NCBI GenBank assembly: GCA_000697355.1
Contig: JNEN01001276.1
Coordinates: forward strand, 1-64,000
Reading direction: 5' to 3'
Length of the DNA: 64,000 nucleotides
Source: Syncephalastrum monosporum B8922
Lineage: Eukaryota; Mucoromycota; Mucoromycetes; Mucorales; Syncephalastraceae
Of the stretch, positions 33,744-46,418 are shown one piece after another. A program made the translations under genes and the position numbers. Positions within the stretch are counted from its first letter, which is position 1, and each line of letters begins with the position of its first letter. The notes under the pieces were generated by a model. That model saw only the letters and a program-made list of their open reading frames with translations, was not told the DNA's origin and ran no database searches.

Positions 33744-34559
33744 AATGAAGGGTCGCATGTGTAACAGCAAATGGCAAAAACTAAGAGATAAAAAAGCCAA
33801 GACGCACGAAAAAAAAAATAATGACGGTCTGACGGAGATCGATATACGGGAATCGAAAGCCCATTTTGCATACTTTCCCGCGGAACACCAAAACAATGGA
33901 AAAAATACCCAAACGACGTAATAAGGAGTGATGGAAACAAGGGGAAGGGGGGCCAATATAGAGAATGGTTACCTTGCAGGCTGGCCTATGACCGAATCTG
34001 ATAATTTAGCAAAGGGAGGGGAGGCTATAAAGGATTCGAAACTTGTGTGGGTTTGACATGTCGAAGGTCACACAAACAAGTTACATAGAGCAGTATAGTG
34101 CTATAGAGCACGTAAAGTACAGTAATATCGCATAGGATTGGGCCACTGTGAAAAAAAAAGGACCCCACAAGATCCCGCCACCAATCATGAAGAAATAAGG
34201 TCCATAAGTGGAACACATGGTCGCAGCTTTCGGAGATCTCGAGGGATCATTTTTTTACACACGCACTACTCTCTTCTTTCTCTACACACAGACCCCCATT
34301 GCCCGAGTAACAGATTTTTTTTTATTCTCTAATATTGAAAAAAGACAACATAAGAGAGTGGACATAAGCTTATCCCTATTCTTCTTTCTTTTTTTTTTCT
34401 TAGCCGGCTTTCTCCCCCTTTCCCTTCCCGAGCTCTATCCATTTCACCTGACTATATCCGTTTTTCTCCTCGTCTTATCTTCTGTTCCTTTCTTCGCCCG
34501 CTTTATTCAATTCTGTTCCTTCTCTATTTTTCCATTACTCGCTTCTATTTGTTCCATTG
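33744..34559. promoter_or_regulatory. Promoter and long pyrimidine-rich leader of the Zn2Cys6 gene
   Basis: About 815 bases. The last 170 bases (34390-34559) on the coding strand are almost only C and T, with T runs near 34316-34323 and 34391-34400. Such CT-rich stretches commonly sit at the transcription start of strongly expressed fungal genes. No specific site was recognised. Confidence 0.55.
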
Positions 34560-37449
34560 ATGAGTTCTGTTGAGCAGACACCAACACCGCGCAGTGGCCC
34601 AAGCTCGTCAAAGAAGATCCGCATGACTATGGCTTGCGAGCGATGCAGGTAATGTCATTTCACGAACTTATGTAACAGCAACTAACACGTATATGTGAGC
34701 AGGTCAAAAAAAGGTAATAATTGCGTTTTCTGCTATCCTAAACAGTGTGCATAACCCAGAATTTTTGATTTCAGTCAAATGCGACTTTGCTCATCCGTCG
34801 TGTACGCGTTGTCAGCAAGCCAAAGGTAGGGTTTTAAAAAGGAAACGCGAAAATCATAAAAAGCTAGGGCTGACACAAAAGTGGGTAACTGCAGCGCAAT
34901 GCTCGTACGACGGCTCTGCGACCCAAGTGGATTTATTCAATCTCGTGAAACTCAACGAGACCGTGGAACGTTTGCAGCAGCGGGTGCAGTCGATCGAGAC
35001 AGATATGAAAGACGTCTCAAGTAACACGCAATATGTTGCCGACGAGTTTCGCATGACACGTGGTACAACGGATAGTCTGGTCGCGACAACTACATCCAAC
35101 AGCAATGAATCACAGCAATGGTCTCTATCGCTCACTCCACGCGGCCTGCGCATCGATACCAACATTATTTCGCTCCATGATCTGTACGACATTCTATCCA
35201 CGGGTATTTCCCGCCTGGACCTCGACAACTCCAAATGCGACAGCTCCGAAGTCTCTTCGGCTTCCTCCTCCAACGCCAGCACCCACAACTCCACTCATAC
35301 CGATATCGACAAGAATACTGCCATCATCCGGAAAAAGAAGCTGTGGAAAACGAAATTAAAGACATTCCCCTTGTATTCCACGTGGGAGGCGCATGCAGCT
35401 TCACCTCCTCCAGCCACGCTTTCGTCGTCATCCCACGCGAGCATTCATACCGCCTCAACCACCGGCACAGCTGATTTGCCCCTCAGCCGGGAGCAACTCG
35501 ACCGTGTGATGGATATTTACGAGGAATGCTTGCTTTGCCTGCCCTGCCCGGGTACTGCTACTTCCGTGCCTGCCCGCTACCGCAGTGGTCCCCTCGATCC
35601 GATGCTCTTCAACGCCGCCGTTGCCTGGACTGCCCGCCATGCCGCCATCTACCATGACCTGTTCCCAGGTCAAGATCCAAATGATGTTGGCGAGGCCTTT
35701 TTCGACAAGGCCAAGCAACACCTCAAAGATCGCATTTTCCAGCCGGCGTCGCCGGATACCATGCATAGTTTGCTCATTATGTACATCTATGCCATGGGTC
35801 GCCCGAGCCAGATCGAGTCCGAAGCATACATGTACCTCGGCTTGGCGATCCGGATGTGTCTGGACCTTAACATGTATCAGGAGTCCACTGACCCCGATCC
35901 CGTCGTGCGTGAGTCTAACCGCCGCTTCTTTTGGGCTGTGTATTTCCTCGAGACCTTATGCACCATCCACAGCGACCGGCCCTTTGCCTTGCCTGCTGAG
36001 GACCTCATCACCGTCGGCTTCCCCACCCTGATGGATCACGAAGCCTCCGGTGAGAAGCGCTGGCGTGTACTATTCACCACCCAGCGATTTCGCATCACCC
36101 GTATTTATCGCAACATTATGCACAAGGCCAACCAGGAGAAGCCGCTATTATCCTCCATCTCCACTTTGGACAAAGAGCTCAAAGACTGGTACGAGGAATT
36201 GCCCTCCGAATTCAAGTATACCCCCGGTGACAAGGAGACCCGTGACTGGGCTACGGACTCGTTTCGTGAACAAGCATGCATCAAGCTGAACTTTGAATAC
36301 AACTTTCAACTCTGTCAGCTTTACAGCCTCTTCTCTTCACGTGCACAGCCTCAGGAACTCTCCGCCGTCGAGCTCCTCTGCAAACAGGTGTGCCAACGTG
36401 CAGCGGATAATATCGTTGACCTTCTCGAATGTTACTCGCGGCTCCAGCAGCGCTGGTGCCACTTTTCGCTCGAAAACCTCATGGTCGCCACCATTGTCTT
36501 TGCGCACAACAAAAAGATAGGCGACGACAGGGAGGAAGCCTGGGCCCAGAAGCAGCTGCAGCGCATGGCGGAGCTCTTGAGCCGTTCTCCGGTCAGCCAC
36601 CATAAGTACGTCTTTGATCTGGTCAGTCGCATTCAAAAAATCGTGTCCGATGACGTCGACCTCGTCGATATTGACCAAGACGAGACGGGTGGGACGAGCC
36701 ATGCGGAACAGTCTTGTGAAAGCAGCCATAAACGGTCAGCCGAGGACCTTGCCGATACGGACGATGCCCTGTCGGCTGCTCCATTGCAGCAGCAACAGGA
36801 GCAACCCCGACACCCGCAGACACAGACGGAGACACAATCACACTCACTTCCTCAGGCGCCTCAGCAGCTGCAGTCTATGCTGGGCATGGATACAACGACG
36901 TTCCATGATCTTGGCAAGACCGACACGGTGCCCTTCTCTGATTTCTTGTACACGCCTACCATGATCGGCTACACGCCCAGTGCAGCGGGTGGACTCTTGC
37001 AACCACAGCAGCAACAGCAACCACAGCAGCAGCCGCATCATGCACAACCACATCCGTCACAGCAGACTAGCTTCTCGTCGCCGTTCGTGGCCTCGAGCAG
37101 CATCCAGTCACTAGCCAACACTGCCGTGTACTCACCCTCACCGTCCACACCCTCGCCCATGTTCCGACCTCACCAGGCTGCAGCTTGGCCGCACTCCCAG
37201 CCGACACCTACACAAGCCGCCTCGGTCATCCCTGCACCTGCAGTGGTTGCACCCTCCATGGGATCGTCTCAGCACGACCATTTTGCACAGTATCCTATCA
37301 AATACGACATCCTTTCTCCCCAGCATCAACAAGCGCCGCAACAAGCGCCCTCACAACAACACTACCCGAACAACCCATTGTACCATCACCATCATTCTCA
37401 GGATAAACCGCCCCAACCGAACCAGCAAACGTTTGGCTACTACAGATAA
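34560..37449 (+). CDS. Zn2Cys6 fungal transcription factor
   Basis: Four exons: 34560-34648, 34703-34713, 34775-34825 and 34895-37449; 901 residues. The DNA-binding cluster ACERCRSKKVKCDF...CTRCQQAKAQC has all six cysteines with C-x2-C-x6-C-x6-C-x2-C-x6-C spacing. It appears only when three introns are removed, including those around an 11-nt exon. A coiled coil (LNETVERLQQRVQSIETDM) follows for dimerisation. The fungal-specific transcription factor domain lies roughly at residues 230-560 (LLIMYIYAMGRPSQIESEAY; RRFFWAVYFLETLCTIHSDR). The last about 250 residues are Gln/Pro/His-rich, a likely activation region. Target genes cannot be read from sequence. The 69-nt intron at 34826-34894 has no stop, so skipping its removal would insert 23 residues into the zinc cluster. 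Confidence 0.9.
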
Positions 37450-37990
37450 GATGACGCTTTTTCTTCTTTTCGTCGTTTGTTGTCACATTTTTTGTATCTT
37501 GTATATTGCATGTATGCTCATATCCTTCTGTCCCCCTTACCCCCTAAGTCTCTGTCTTCTACAACCCCCTCCCTTCGTACGACTATTTCAAACACCTCTT
37601 CTGCATTCAGGGTTTATACATAATTGTTAGCGCCTGTTGATATGATTTCATGCCATTCTAAAAAAGGATACACTCCATTGATCAAACTTGATGTTTTTTC
37701 GGGCACGCATTTGACTTTTTGTGCGCTTTATTCACGAGGTTCAATTATGATGTCAATATGGATGTAATTTTTTTACTTCGATATGATTTGGAAGTATGGG
37801 AAATAGAAGTGTAAGAGAGAAGCGTGCGTATGTTTTTGGTTGGGAAAAGGATATAATGCTTAAGCTACTATGCACAAGGGGGGGATAAGAATAAGATGGA
37901 TATGAAGACACAGGATAAGAGGACGAAAGGGTAAGAGGACGAGGCGGGTTTCAAAGACAGATGAGATGATATAATGTGAAGGAGTACGGT
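37450..37990. other. Convergent intergenic region (Zn2Cys6 gene and PRO1)
   Basis: 541 bases where two genes end facing each other. It is T-rich near the first stop and AT-rich in the middle, consistent with 3' untranslated regions. No hairpin terminator or gene was recognised. Confidence 0.55.
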
Positions 37991-39275
37991 TTACAGCGAG
38001 GTGGCCATGTTATCGCGGTGGATAATGCAGTCCGCATCCTTGTAGCCAAGGTCGTCGACAATGTTACTTGAGCGAGCATGCATAATGCGAACGATCTCGG
38101 CTGCAGAGTAGTTGACAATGCCTTTGGCCACCATAACGGTCTCGCCACCTTGTTCGGGGGTGTGACGAACGACTAAGCGCACGGCTTGATGTTCAACAAA
38201 GTTGCCCTCGACCTTGGCGACGGCATCCACAAAAAGCGAGGAGCCGGCAGTGCCTTGGCGGGCAGCTGTCTTTGTGATTTCCTTGGCGGCCGAGGTCTCG
38301 ATCTCAATGGTTCCTGCGGTGTGAAGGCCGTGGAGAATCCACCACTTGCGGTCAATAAGCGGGTTAGGCTTCGCCACAAAGCGAGTGTGAGGCGGGGTCT
38401 TTGTGTCGCCGGGAGCGATGATGGGCATGATGTTTTCGGGGGTCGAGCCGCGGGCAATGCACGTCGTGACACCGGCTGCGGTAGCGAGGTCAGCCGCGAC
38501 AAGCTTAGTGACCATGCCACCTGTGCCGAGAGATGTGCCCGGAGTCGTCACTGTGATCTCTTCTCGGAGAGCATCAATGTCGTCGCACACCAGCACGGGC
38601 CGCGCGTTCGGGTTCGAGCGGGGATTGTCGGTGTACAGGCAGTCAACGTCGGTCATCAGGAAGAGGTAGTCGGCCTTCACCATGCCAGCTGTGATAGCAG
38701 ACAGGGTGTCGTTGTCGCCAAACTTGATTTCAGTGACAGAGATTGAGTCGTTCTCATTTACGATGGGCACGACACCCATATCCAGCAACTCCTCAAGGCA
38801 GTTAACCGCATTCAGATACTGTGACCGGTCGGCCAGATCGTTACGTGTAAGCAGGATCTGGGCCACGGGCTGGTTGAACTGGCCAAAGAGGTCGTCATAC
38901 ATGCTCATCAAGCGGCCTTGACCAACGGCAGCAATGGCCTGAATTGATAACAAGATAGATTAGATTTCAACGTTTGAAATTTATCCATTTCATGCAAAAA
39001 ATTTTATAACTTACCTGTACGGCTGCTAGCTTTTTGGGCTTCTCATTGAGATTCAGACGTCGCAGACCGGTACCAACGGCGGCACTGGTGACGAGTACAA
39101 CGCGATGACCCTGGCGTTTGAGCTCCAGGATGGTCTCCACGATCCGTGACAGATTGCCCAGCAGAGGGTAATGTGTCTTTTCATCACAGATAGAGGATGT
39201 GCCGACCTTGATGACCAACGTCAGCGACGATTTGGTAGGGCGGTGGGTATTTTGCGCGTTTCTGTAGACGACCAT
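37991..39275 (-). CDS. Glutamate 5-kinase
   Basis: Two exons, 39015-39275 and 37991-38938 in gene order; 402 residues. The amino-acid-kinase fold shows VIKVGTSSICDE, VVLVTSAAVGTGLRRL, VPIVNENDSISVTEIKFGDND and LMTDVDCLYTDNPRSNP, plus GTGGMVTKLVAADLA for nucleotide and effector binding. The C-terminal about 100 residues form a PUA domain (SSLFVDAVAKVEGNFVEHQA). The enzyme phosphorylates glutamate to gamma-glutamyl phosphate, the first and feedback-inhibited step of proline synthesis, in the cytosol. Length and domain order match fungal Pro1. The upstream neighbour in the same orientation is the Kin4-like kinase, 1 kb away. Confidence 0.95.
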
Positions 39276-40314
39276 TTTTTTTGTGTATAGCTTTTTTATG
39301 TGTGTATAGAATGTATTGACAGGCGTCAGTCTGTGGACCTAGCCGGCCCTTTATATAGGGATTCGGAGTTTTCATGAGGACACTTGGATGATGTTCACGA
39401 TCCCTTGGTATTGCCAAAAACGTAATTGCCTCTCCACGTATGTTCCCCCCAAAGCCCTCAATTCGCAGAAAAAAAGTTATCTTTATCGGCAGAAGATCAA
39501 AAAGGTGTCAAGGGTACACCCCAAAACAGAAGCATGCTTTGCAAAACTGAGTTAGCGCCATCAGTGATGAGCGGCTAAAAATGGAAGGCGGTGAGCTCAT
39601 ATTCGCTTACACTGTGTTCCCCCTTTTCCTCTCACACACTTCCTTACAGGGACTCGCATCCCCGCCATACACACACACACGCACTTTTTACATTTGACTC
39701 CTTTGCTTACATTGGCTAATAAAATCTGTGATGTGACGCAGACAAATAGACATGTTCTAAAGAACGAGATAAAAAAAAGAGTTTGTCATGGGCCCCCACC
39801 CCGCTTTTCCCAAAACAGGCATTGCTTACACCGGAACCTCGCACATGTGAGTTCGTTTTCGGCCGATTCTTCGGAGCGTTAGTTTTTTATTTTTCTTTTC
39901 CAGAGCATGAAATCATGGGAGTTAATTAAAGAACAAGTGGGAAAATAAGATGAAATCGTTGAAAAGCATGGCGACATTCAAAGGGAATGTCAAAAGTAAG
40001 ACAAGGGAACACAAAATGAGGACAAACATTCAAAGTGGAGGCCGAGCGCAAGGGCACCATTGTCCAGGGACATAATGTTTTTTCGAAACTCATGATTTTG
40101 AGACATGTGTTTTTCATTCGTAAAATACATGAAATGGACCATAAAATACGCCGTCCTTCTTTGAAAGAAAAAATGTACGTGCGAGCGGGAAAGAAGGCCC
40201 AGACTCCCATGATGTCATAAGCACAGGCCAATGCATATTACACCCGCATACACAGGTACACTAAAAACACACACACAGAAAAAGTATAATATACACACAC
40301 GCTAAAGACGTTGT
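39276..40314. other. Intergenic region upstream of PRO1
   Basis: About 1.04 kb between PRO1 and the kinase gene, both minus strand. It includes a T/A run next to the PRO1 start (39275-39300), a CA-rich patch near 39670-39685, and (CA)n runs near 40265-40305 just beyond the kinase stop. Short frames here resemble no protein. Confidence 0.55.
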
Positions 40315-42284
40315 TTAGGCTCCAAAAGTTATCTCCAGAACATCCAGCAACTTAGCGCACAAGAAGTCGTAGGCTTCGACCTGACCTTCCATACGCTTCA
40401 CCTCAATGACGCGCACGTCTTGTTGGTCCACTAAGGACCATTCGATCGCGAGGACGACTTTGCCAGAGTCGTTGAGGGTATACATGGCACGTGCGTCCTT
40501 GGCTGGTCGTTCACACACCAGGCGATTTGGGCTGTGATTGTCATGGGTCGCCCTCAATCCGAGCGCAGCCACGACACGCTGAAGGGTATCTTCCAGCTTG
40601 GCGGGTGTCACACGGCTGTTGAAGAGCAGGAGGGTTTCTCGCTGTACCCGTGTCGACGCACGATGCTTCGATCGCCAGCTGAACCGCTTGTTACTGCTTG
40701 TGCTTTTTTTCTTGTGACCTGATGAGGTCAACAGTCGTCGCAAGGACTCAAGTGTCGTTCGCTTGTGATAATGTTCTGGTTTTTCCGATGATGAAGTAGG
40801 GGATGACGTGCGTTGATGCAAGCCCTGATCCAGCTTGGGTGGCTGTTGTTGGTCTGGTTTAGCTGATACGGCTGATGATGGGCTTGAGGTGGGTGATCGA
40901 TCATTCTGCGGCTGCTTGACGTTGTTCTCCGGGGACTTGGCGTCATGATGATGCTGATTCTCTTCCGATGGCGAATTTTCGGACGTCCTTTGCTTTCCTT
41001 TTTCTTCTCTCGGCATCATCCATGGATGATCCAGGATGTCGCGGACAGTGAATCGCTTTGTCGGGTCAGGCTCCAGCATACGTCGGATAAGATCCTGCGC
41101 ATCGGCCTTGTCATACATGTGTTCTGGGAAGGCTACCACACCTTCCTTTTGCTTTTCCGCTGTATGGCTATAATCTTCTTCGTCGTTGAAGGGCAAAAAT
41201 CCACATAACATTGCATACAGCACGACGCCACACGACCAAATGTCCGCAGCAGGACCCACGTAGGTCTCGCCACGTAGCAGCTCTGGAGCGGCATAACAAG
41301 GGGAACCGCAGCAGGTTGTCATGAGCCACTTTTGCTGCTCCCGCTTCTGGTTGGCAAATCCAAAATCGGTAATGATCAGCGTGCGCTCGTCGAGCAGCAG
41401 CAGGTTTTCCAGCTTGAGATCGCGATGCACGACGCCTTTTTTCTGGAGATACTGCACCCCGCTCACCAGTTGCCCAAACAGGTTGCGCGCCTCGACCTCT
41501 TCCAGATAATCGCGCGCGAGAATGTACTCAAAAAGCTCGCCTAAAAGAAGCAAAAAAAAAAAAAAACTCTGTGTAAATAACTCTTTTTTTTTACAGGTGT
41601 TTGTGGCAAAATAACTCGGCGTGTACGTTCCCTCCCTCCTCCCCCCCTTCTTTGATCGCTGCATAATTTGTTGACGAGATGTGCATAGCCCGCGCTTACC
41701 GTGTGCAGCGTATTGGAGTACAAGGCCCGTATACTTTTCAGAATCAATTACATCCAAGAGTCGCACAATCGACGGGTGCGAAAGTTGCTATTATTGCGTG
41801 ACATGATGAGAAACAGGTTCATCCTGTAATTACTATCTGCTGGTACCTTTAAAATGGTAACTTCCCGATCCACCTTGTCGCGCAACTCCGCCGTCTCCAC
41901 TCGGCGCTTGTTGATCAACTTGAGTGCAACCTAATGAATGAACAGACCCCGCGCGCTTCGTTGTCAAGCTTAATTCTGAGAGGCTCACTTTTGCCTTGTT
42001 ACCTCTTTGCCTGTGACTTGATGCACGGCACGCTTCACTTTGCCGAATTCGCCATTGCCTAGGGTCTCCAAAAGCTCATATGACCCAAACGTCTTCTTCG
42101 GCGGCCGCTCAGAAGTGGGTGAATTACCGCCACTACTGCTGCTGCCTGTAGGCGAAGCGGACGAGTGACTTGTCGAGGGGCGAGGAGGGTGCTGCTCGTC
42201 TGTCAATCGCACCCACGCTTGTTGTTTGGCCTCTGCCAATGTTGGCTCTGGTAATGCAGATGCTGGAATATGCGGGGCAGGCAT
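40315..42284 (-). CDS. Kin4-like Ser/Thr protein kinase (CAMK/AMPK-related)
   Basis: Four exons in gene order: 42003-42284, 41847-41930, 41700-41787 and 40315-41540; 559 residues. A complete kinase domain starts at about residue 66: Gly loop LGNGEFGKV, VALK (Lys98), HRDLKLENLLL (H190-D192), DFG at 210-212 and activation loop CCGSPCYAAPELL. The SPCYAAPE form is typical of the Kin4/Frk1 branch, which in yeast acts in the spindle-position checkpoint. A Ser/Pro/Gln-rich linker follows. The C-terminal about 100 residues (TPAKLEDTLQRVVAALGL...EAYDFLCAKLLDVLEI) look like a KA1-type membrane- or phospholipid-binding domain. Assignment to Kin4 rather than another Snf1-related kinase is an inference. 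All catalytic residues are present. Confidence 0.85.
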
Positions 42285-42584
42285 TAGAAACACACACAGA
42301 CACACACAAAAAGTAAAAGAAGATCAAATAGAAAAAAAATAAAAATAAAAAGAAGATGAAGCAATCAAGGAGTAAACGAACAAGAAACGGACAAGAAAAC
42401 TCATCCAGCAAAACAAAAAAAAAGTTTTTTTAATTCGAAATAAAGGGAGGCCGGAAGGTGCTTGCCGAGCTCTGTGTGTGTGTGTGTGTGTGTATACAGT
42501 AATAGAGAGGAGACGTTGTGTATGTAGTATTGAGAGATAGTGTGTGTGCTACCATAAACTCGGCGCTAGAGAATATATGGCAAT
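42285..42584. other. Intergenic region with (TG)n between the kinase and SREBP genes
   Basis: 300 bases. It contains A-rich sequence upstream of the kinase start and a (TG)n microsatellite at about 42473-42493, then TGTGTGTG again near 42541. The SREBP gene ends here on the minus strand. Nothing else was seen. Confidence 0.6.
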
Positions 42585-45500
42585 TTAGGCACCGTGGAGA
42601 ATGTCGAGAGCCCTGTCAGCCCGCTTGGCTATGCTTTCGTCGTCCAGTACCAGATCATAGGCCACAGCAGCCGTGGTCGGTGGCTCTTCCAGTTCTTCAT
42701 CCTCGGTACAGTCACAAGCCGAATCCACACCGTCTGTCTGGCGGGCCACAAACCGGTCCAGTCGAACCAGTCGGTCAATGAGCACCTGATGCTCGCTCAA
42801 CACAGATCGCTTGGTCATGCGCCGCAGATGCCATGTCGCCTGCCGCACTTGCTGTCGGGTATCTTGTTTGCTCCATTTCCAGGCACGCAACCAGGCATCC
42901 AGGCCCACCATCGCGACTGCAAACTCAGCGCGCGCCATCACCGTGTTTTCAATGCCGTACTCGCGCACCTTGGACTGCCGCACGCGTCGCATCGTGTCAC
43001 GGACTCGCTCGGCTTCTTCCAACCGGGCGACGCCTTCTTCAGCGCCCTGAGCCGTGTTTTGCAGCAAGGCAAGCGCGCCCGCCAAGGTCAGGATCATCTG
43101 CTTCTTGACGAGTTCGTCGAGTTGACTCATGCGTGTCTTTTGGGCCAGCGCTTCCCGCCCCGGCAGCGCGACGAGCAAAGCGCGTGGTACGCGTCGCGCC
43201 ACAGCAGGCATCCATTGCTCGGCTTGCTTGATGTCTTGCTTCCACAGCGCTTCAACGGTCATGCCCACCGCGGCCAGCCAGTGTGCCAGACGCTGCTGTT
43301 CCTGGACCTCGGACGCAGCGAGCAGGGACTCGAAGCCGGGAACGACGTCGCTTGAGGTGGTGATCTGCTTGATCAGGACGCGGAACTGGTCCTTGAGACT
43401 TTCCATCAGGTGCAGGGTCGACAGGATGGTAACGGGCACGATGACGGGCGCCGTCAGCGACAGAGAGAGGCGGTCGCCACGCATGACTTCGAGGGTTTCC
43501 TTCCATGCCAGCGTGTCAAAGATCCAATCTTCGCGCGGATAGTCCTTCCACATGAGCGCCCACATGAAGGACCCATCCGTCTCGTCCAGATCGTCGTCTT
43601 CGTCCATGTAGCTTGTCTCGATCAGGGCCTGCCGCCAGAAATGGCGGGCGAAGCGGCCCTTGGCGCCATTGAGGCTGAATTCCATGGCGGCGGTCACGTA
43701 GGCCCGTGCACGCAACGTGCGCACCTCCGCGTGCTCGTCATCGATGAGATGTTCCACGAGATTCAGCATGCGTAAACAACTGTACAGACGATGCCAGCGC
43801 GTCGCGTCTGGGTTACCGCCCAAGATCTGGATCTCGCACAACTTGAGCCAGTAACATGCTTGCTCCCATTCGTCTTGTGGGTCGCGTCGCTCGTCGTAGA
43901 CTTCGTAGCCGAACATATGGCGTCCAGCCAATCGGAAAAGCTCCATCGCGACGTGGATCGGCAGCATTGAGAGCGGAGGACCGTCATCATGCTCCTGTGC
44001 AAGCTGCCGGACAAGAATGCGATAGACTTCCGTGCATTTTTGATCGCCTGGGCTGACCGCGTTGGCCGAGCTGGCCGCGGCCAGGGCAGCCCCCGACTTG
44101 CGGAACATGCGTCGTCGCCGAGGCACTCGTTTCACTCGGTAGCTCATGTGGCCTGCCCATGCTTTGACGAGCGGCAGAAGGAGTTGTACGAGACAGACGA
44201 CAAAGACGGTGGTGCGGATCACCGCCCAGCCATTGACGTCGTCTAGAAGGCCGCCCGAAGTGGCATTTGTAGTGGTCGTGAAGCGCTCATGCGAAGTGGA
44301 GGCGGTGGAGATGTCGGGCGTGGCTGCGCGCGACATGTGATGGTGATTCTGGAACTGCTCGGTGCTGGTCGGACCGCTCGTGAGTGGAGAAGAGGAGAAC
44401 AAGGAGATGGCCATAAAAACGGCCATAAAGACACGACTTGAGACGCCCAGCGGCGGGGTCGAGGGCGAAGAGCCGGTGGTCGAGGAAGAAGACTCGTCTT
44501 CGTCGGATGTGCGCGTGCGCTTGCGTTGTTGCTTTCTTCTTTTCGAGGCCGACTGCTGCTGTTGCTGCTGGAGCCGTTGCTGCTGCAGCATGTCTTGTTC
44601 GCGCTGCATCTTTTGCATGCGGTACTGCGAGAGCACGTCCTGCCCGCCTGGCAGCTGGGCGAGCAAGTGCTGGAGGAGAGCATTCTCTTGCCGCATATCA
44701 TCACCGGTACGCTTCAGATGGGTAATGTATTCGGTCGCTTTGCGCAGGATGGTGGCCTTATTGAGCTTGGTCGCCACAGCGACACCATCGAGGTATTCTT
44801 CGCCGTCGTCACCGTCGTCGTCGTCATCGTCCATGGTGCGACGCTTGCGGGAAGAGTCTTTCAGGCGGGCATGGAGGAGGGCAGGGACGGCATTCTTGAG
44901 CTCGGCAATGCGATCATTGATATTGTTACGATACCGGCGCTCGATGGCGTTGTGTGCGGTTTTCTTTTGCTGGCCTCCTGCAGCGGCAGGCGGTGTGGCG
45001 CGTGCGGCATTGGCTCCTGGAGGAAACTGTGCGTTGGGCTGGGATGCAGGTAGATTGCCAGGCTTGAGGCGCTGGATAGGCAGCTTGCCTGCATAGAAAA
45101 AGACAAGGTTAAACAAAGCGAAATTATGCCCTGTCCGGTAGAATGAAACAAGGACGTACCCTGCTGTTGAATCTCAAACGAAGCGGGCACGGTCCACGAA
45201 ATTTGACTCAGATCAATGGCAGGCTGGGGTGACATTGCTCCTCCTTTCTCCGGCACTTGTTCCGGACTCGGGTATTCATTTTTTACGTCGGAGGGTTCAG
45301 GTGTCCATGTTTGTTGCTCCGGTTGCTGCTGTGGTTGCTGTGTCTGCTGTGTCTGCTGTGTCTGTTGTTGCTGCTGCTGCGATGGTACCACAGGAGTGTT
45401 GTCCATCATAGGCTGCGAGGGCAGAGGCGCTACAGCAGTAGGAGCAGTCGTGGTATTACTTGCAGGAGTCGTTGTAGACGTCGGCTGAAGTGACAGCGGA

Positions 45501-45784
45501 GGAGACAGCGGCTGGTGGAGCTGCTGGAGATGGTGCTGTTGCTGTAGCTGCTGTTGCTGTTTCATATCCGAGAAGCTGTATTCGTTCATCTGTGGGGGCG
45601 TCGTAGGTGCATAGAAGAGGGGCTGCTGTGGGTCGATTTGAGGCAGGAACATAAAATCCTGCCAGTCGTTGTTAAAAGCAGCCTGTGCTTGTTGTTGCAA
45701 GTCAAGGTCCAACTGGGAAAGCGAACCCAGATCATATTGGTATGGATCGTCGTCTTCATTGCCGAACAATGCAAACGATTCCAT
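42585..45784 (-). CDS. SREBP-type membrane-bound bHLH transcription factor
   Basis: Two exons, 45160-45784 and 42585-45088; 1042 residues. An acidic and Gln-rich activation region fills residues 1-200. The bHLH at about 250-335 reads AHNAIERRYRNNINDRIAELK, with the Tyr that marks sterol regulatory element-binding proteins, and its loop is enlarged by an acidic insert of about 25 residues. A leucine-zipper-like helix and a Gln run follow. Two hydrophobic segments at about 428-443 and 496-519 would anchor the protein as a hairpin in the ER. The C-terminal half is all-helical, like the fungal Sre1 regulatory domain. Such factors are released by proteolysis when sterol or oxygen is low and switch on ergosterol and lipid genes. 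The start at MESFALF was preferred over the longer frame, which adds a hydrophobic leader. Confidence 0.9.
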
Positions 45785-46418
45785 GGCGAATGGAGTATAA
45801 ACAACCAGAAAACAAAAGTAAAAAGAGCGTTGTAAGGAGAGGGGACCGTTTGCGCGGGTATTGAACAAAGGCCCACATTTTGCACGTTTTTAGAAGGTGC
45901 AAAAAAGTGGTCTGATTTTGTGCAATTCGGCCCCATTCTGCACTCACTTTTGGCTTTTCGTATTTATTTGGAAAGTAACAATAGCGATCGATGAATATTT
46001 CATCTTTCCGTGCATTTGCAGATGTATTCTAGTCTTTGCCCTTAGAGCAATACTGCTTCAACAATGTTTAGTGCAGGAACAGTAAAGTGTGCCCAATGCT
46101 GTCCAAGTCAATAATAAACGGATACCACGTTGGCGAGAATGAGCTGAATAAGCTTTTTGTACACCGAATGGGGGTCGCCCGGGATGGCATGGCAAGAAAT
46201 ACGGCCTATTTCTGACTGACATTCTGTTTGCAAAAAAAAAAAAAGGTGAAAACCAGATTTCCTGGTAAACCGGTTCGCATGAAGATAAAATAAAAAAAAA
46301 TGGGATTGACGAGGGTCAGCTGGTCATTTGTGTATGCATGAACTACTTTGGTGAGGCGGTGAAAGAAAAGCCCATTTTATATACTTTTCTACTCGCTGAA
46401 TGCAACCATCCCTGGATC
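45785..46418. promoter_or_regulatory. Divergent promoter region of SREBP and SLC35F-like genes
   Basis: About 630 bases between two start codons on opposite strands. It contains A runs near 46232-46243 and 46294-46301 and no recognisable gene. I looked for a sterol-response-like element and saw no convincing one. Confidence 0.5.

Noticed and set aside
42473..42493. (TG)n run as a possible Z-DNA or regulatory site
   Set aside because: It is a simple microsatellite like several others here (20908-20936, 40265-40305), with no further support for a function.
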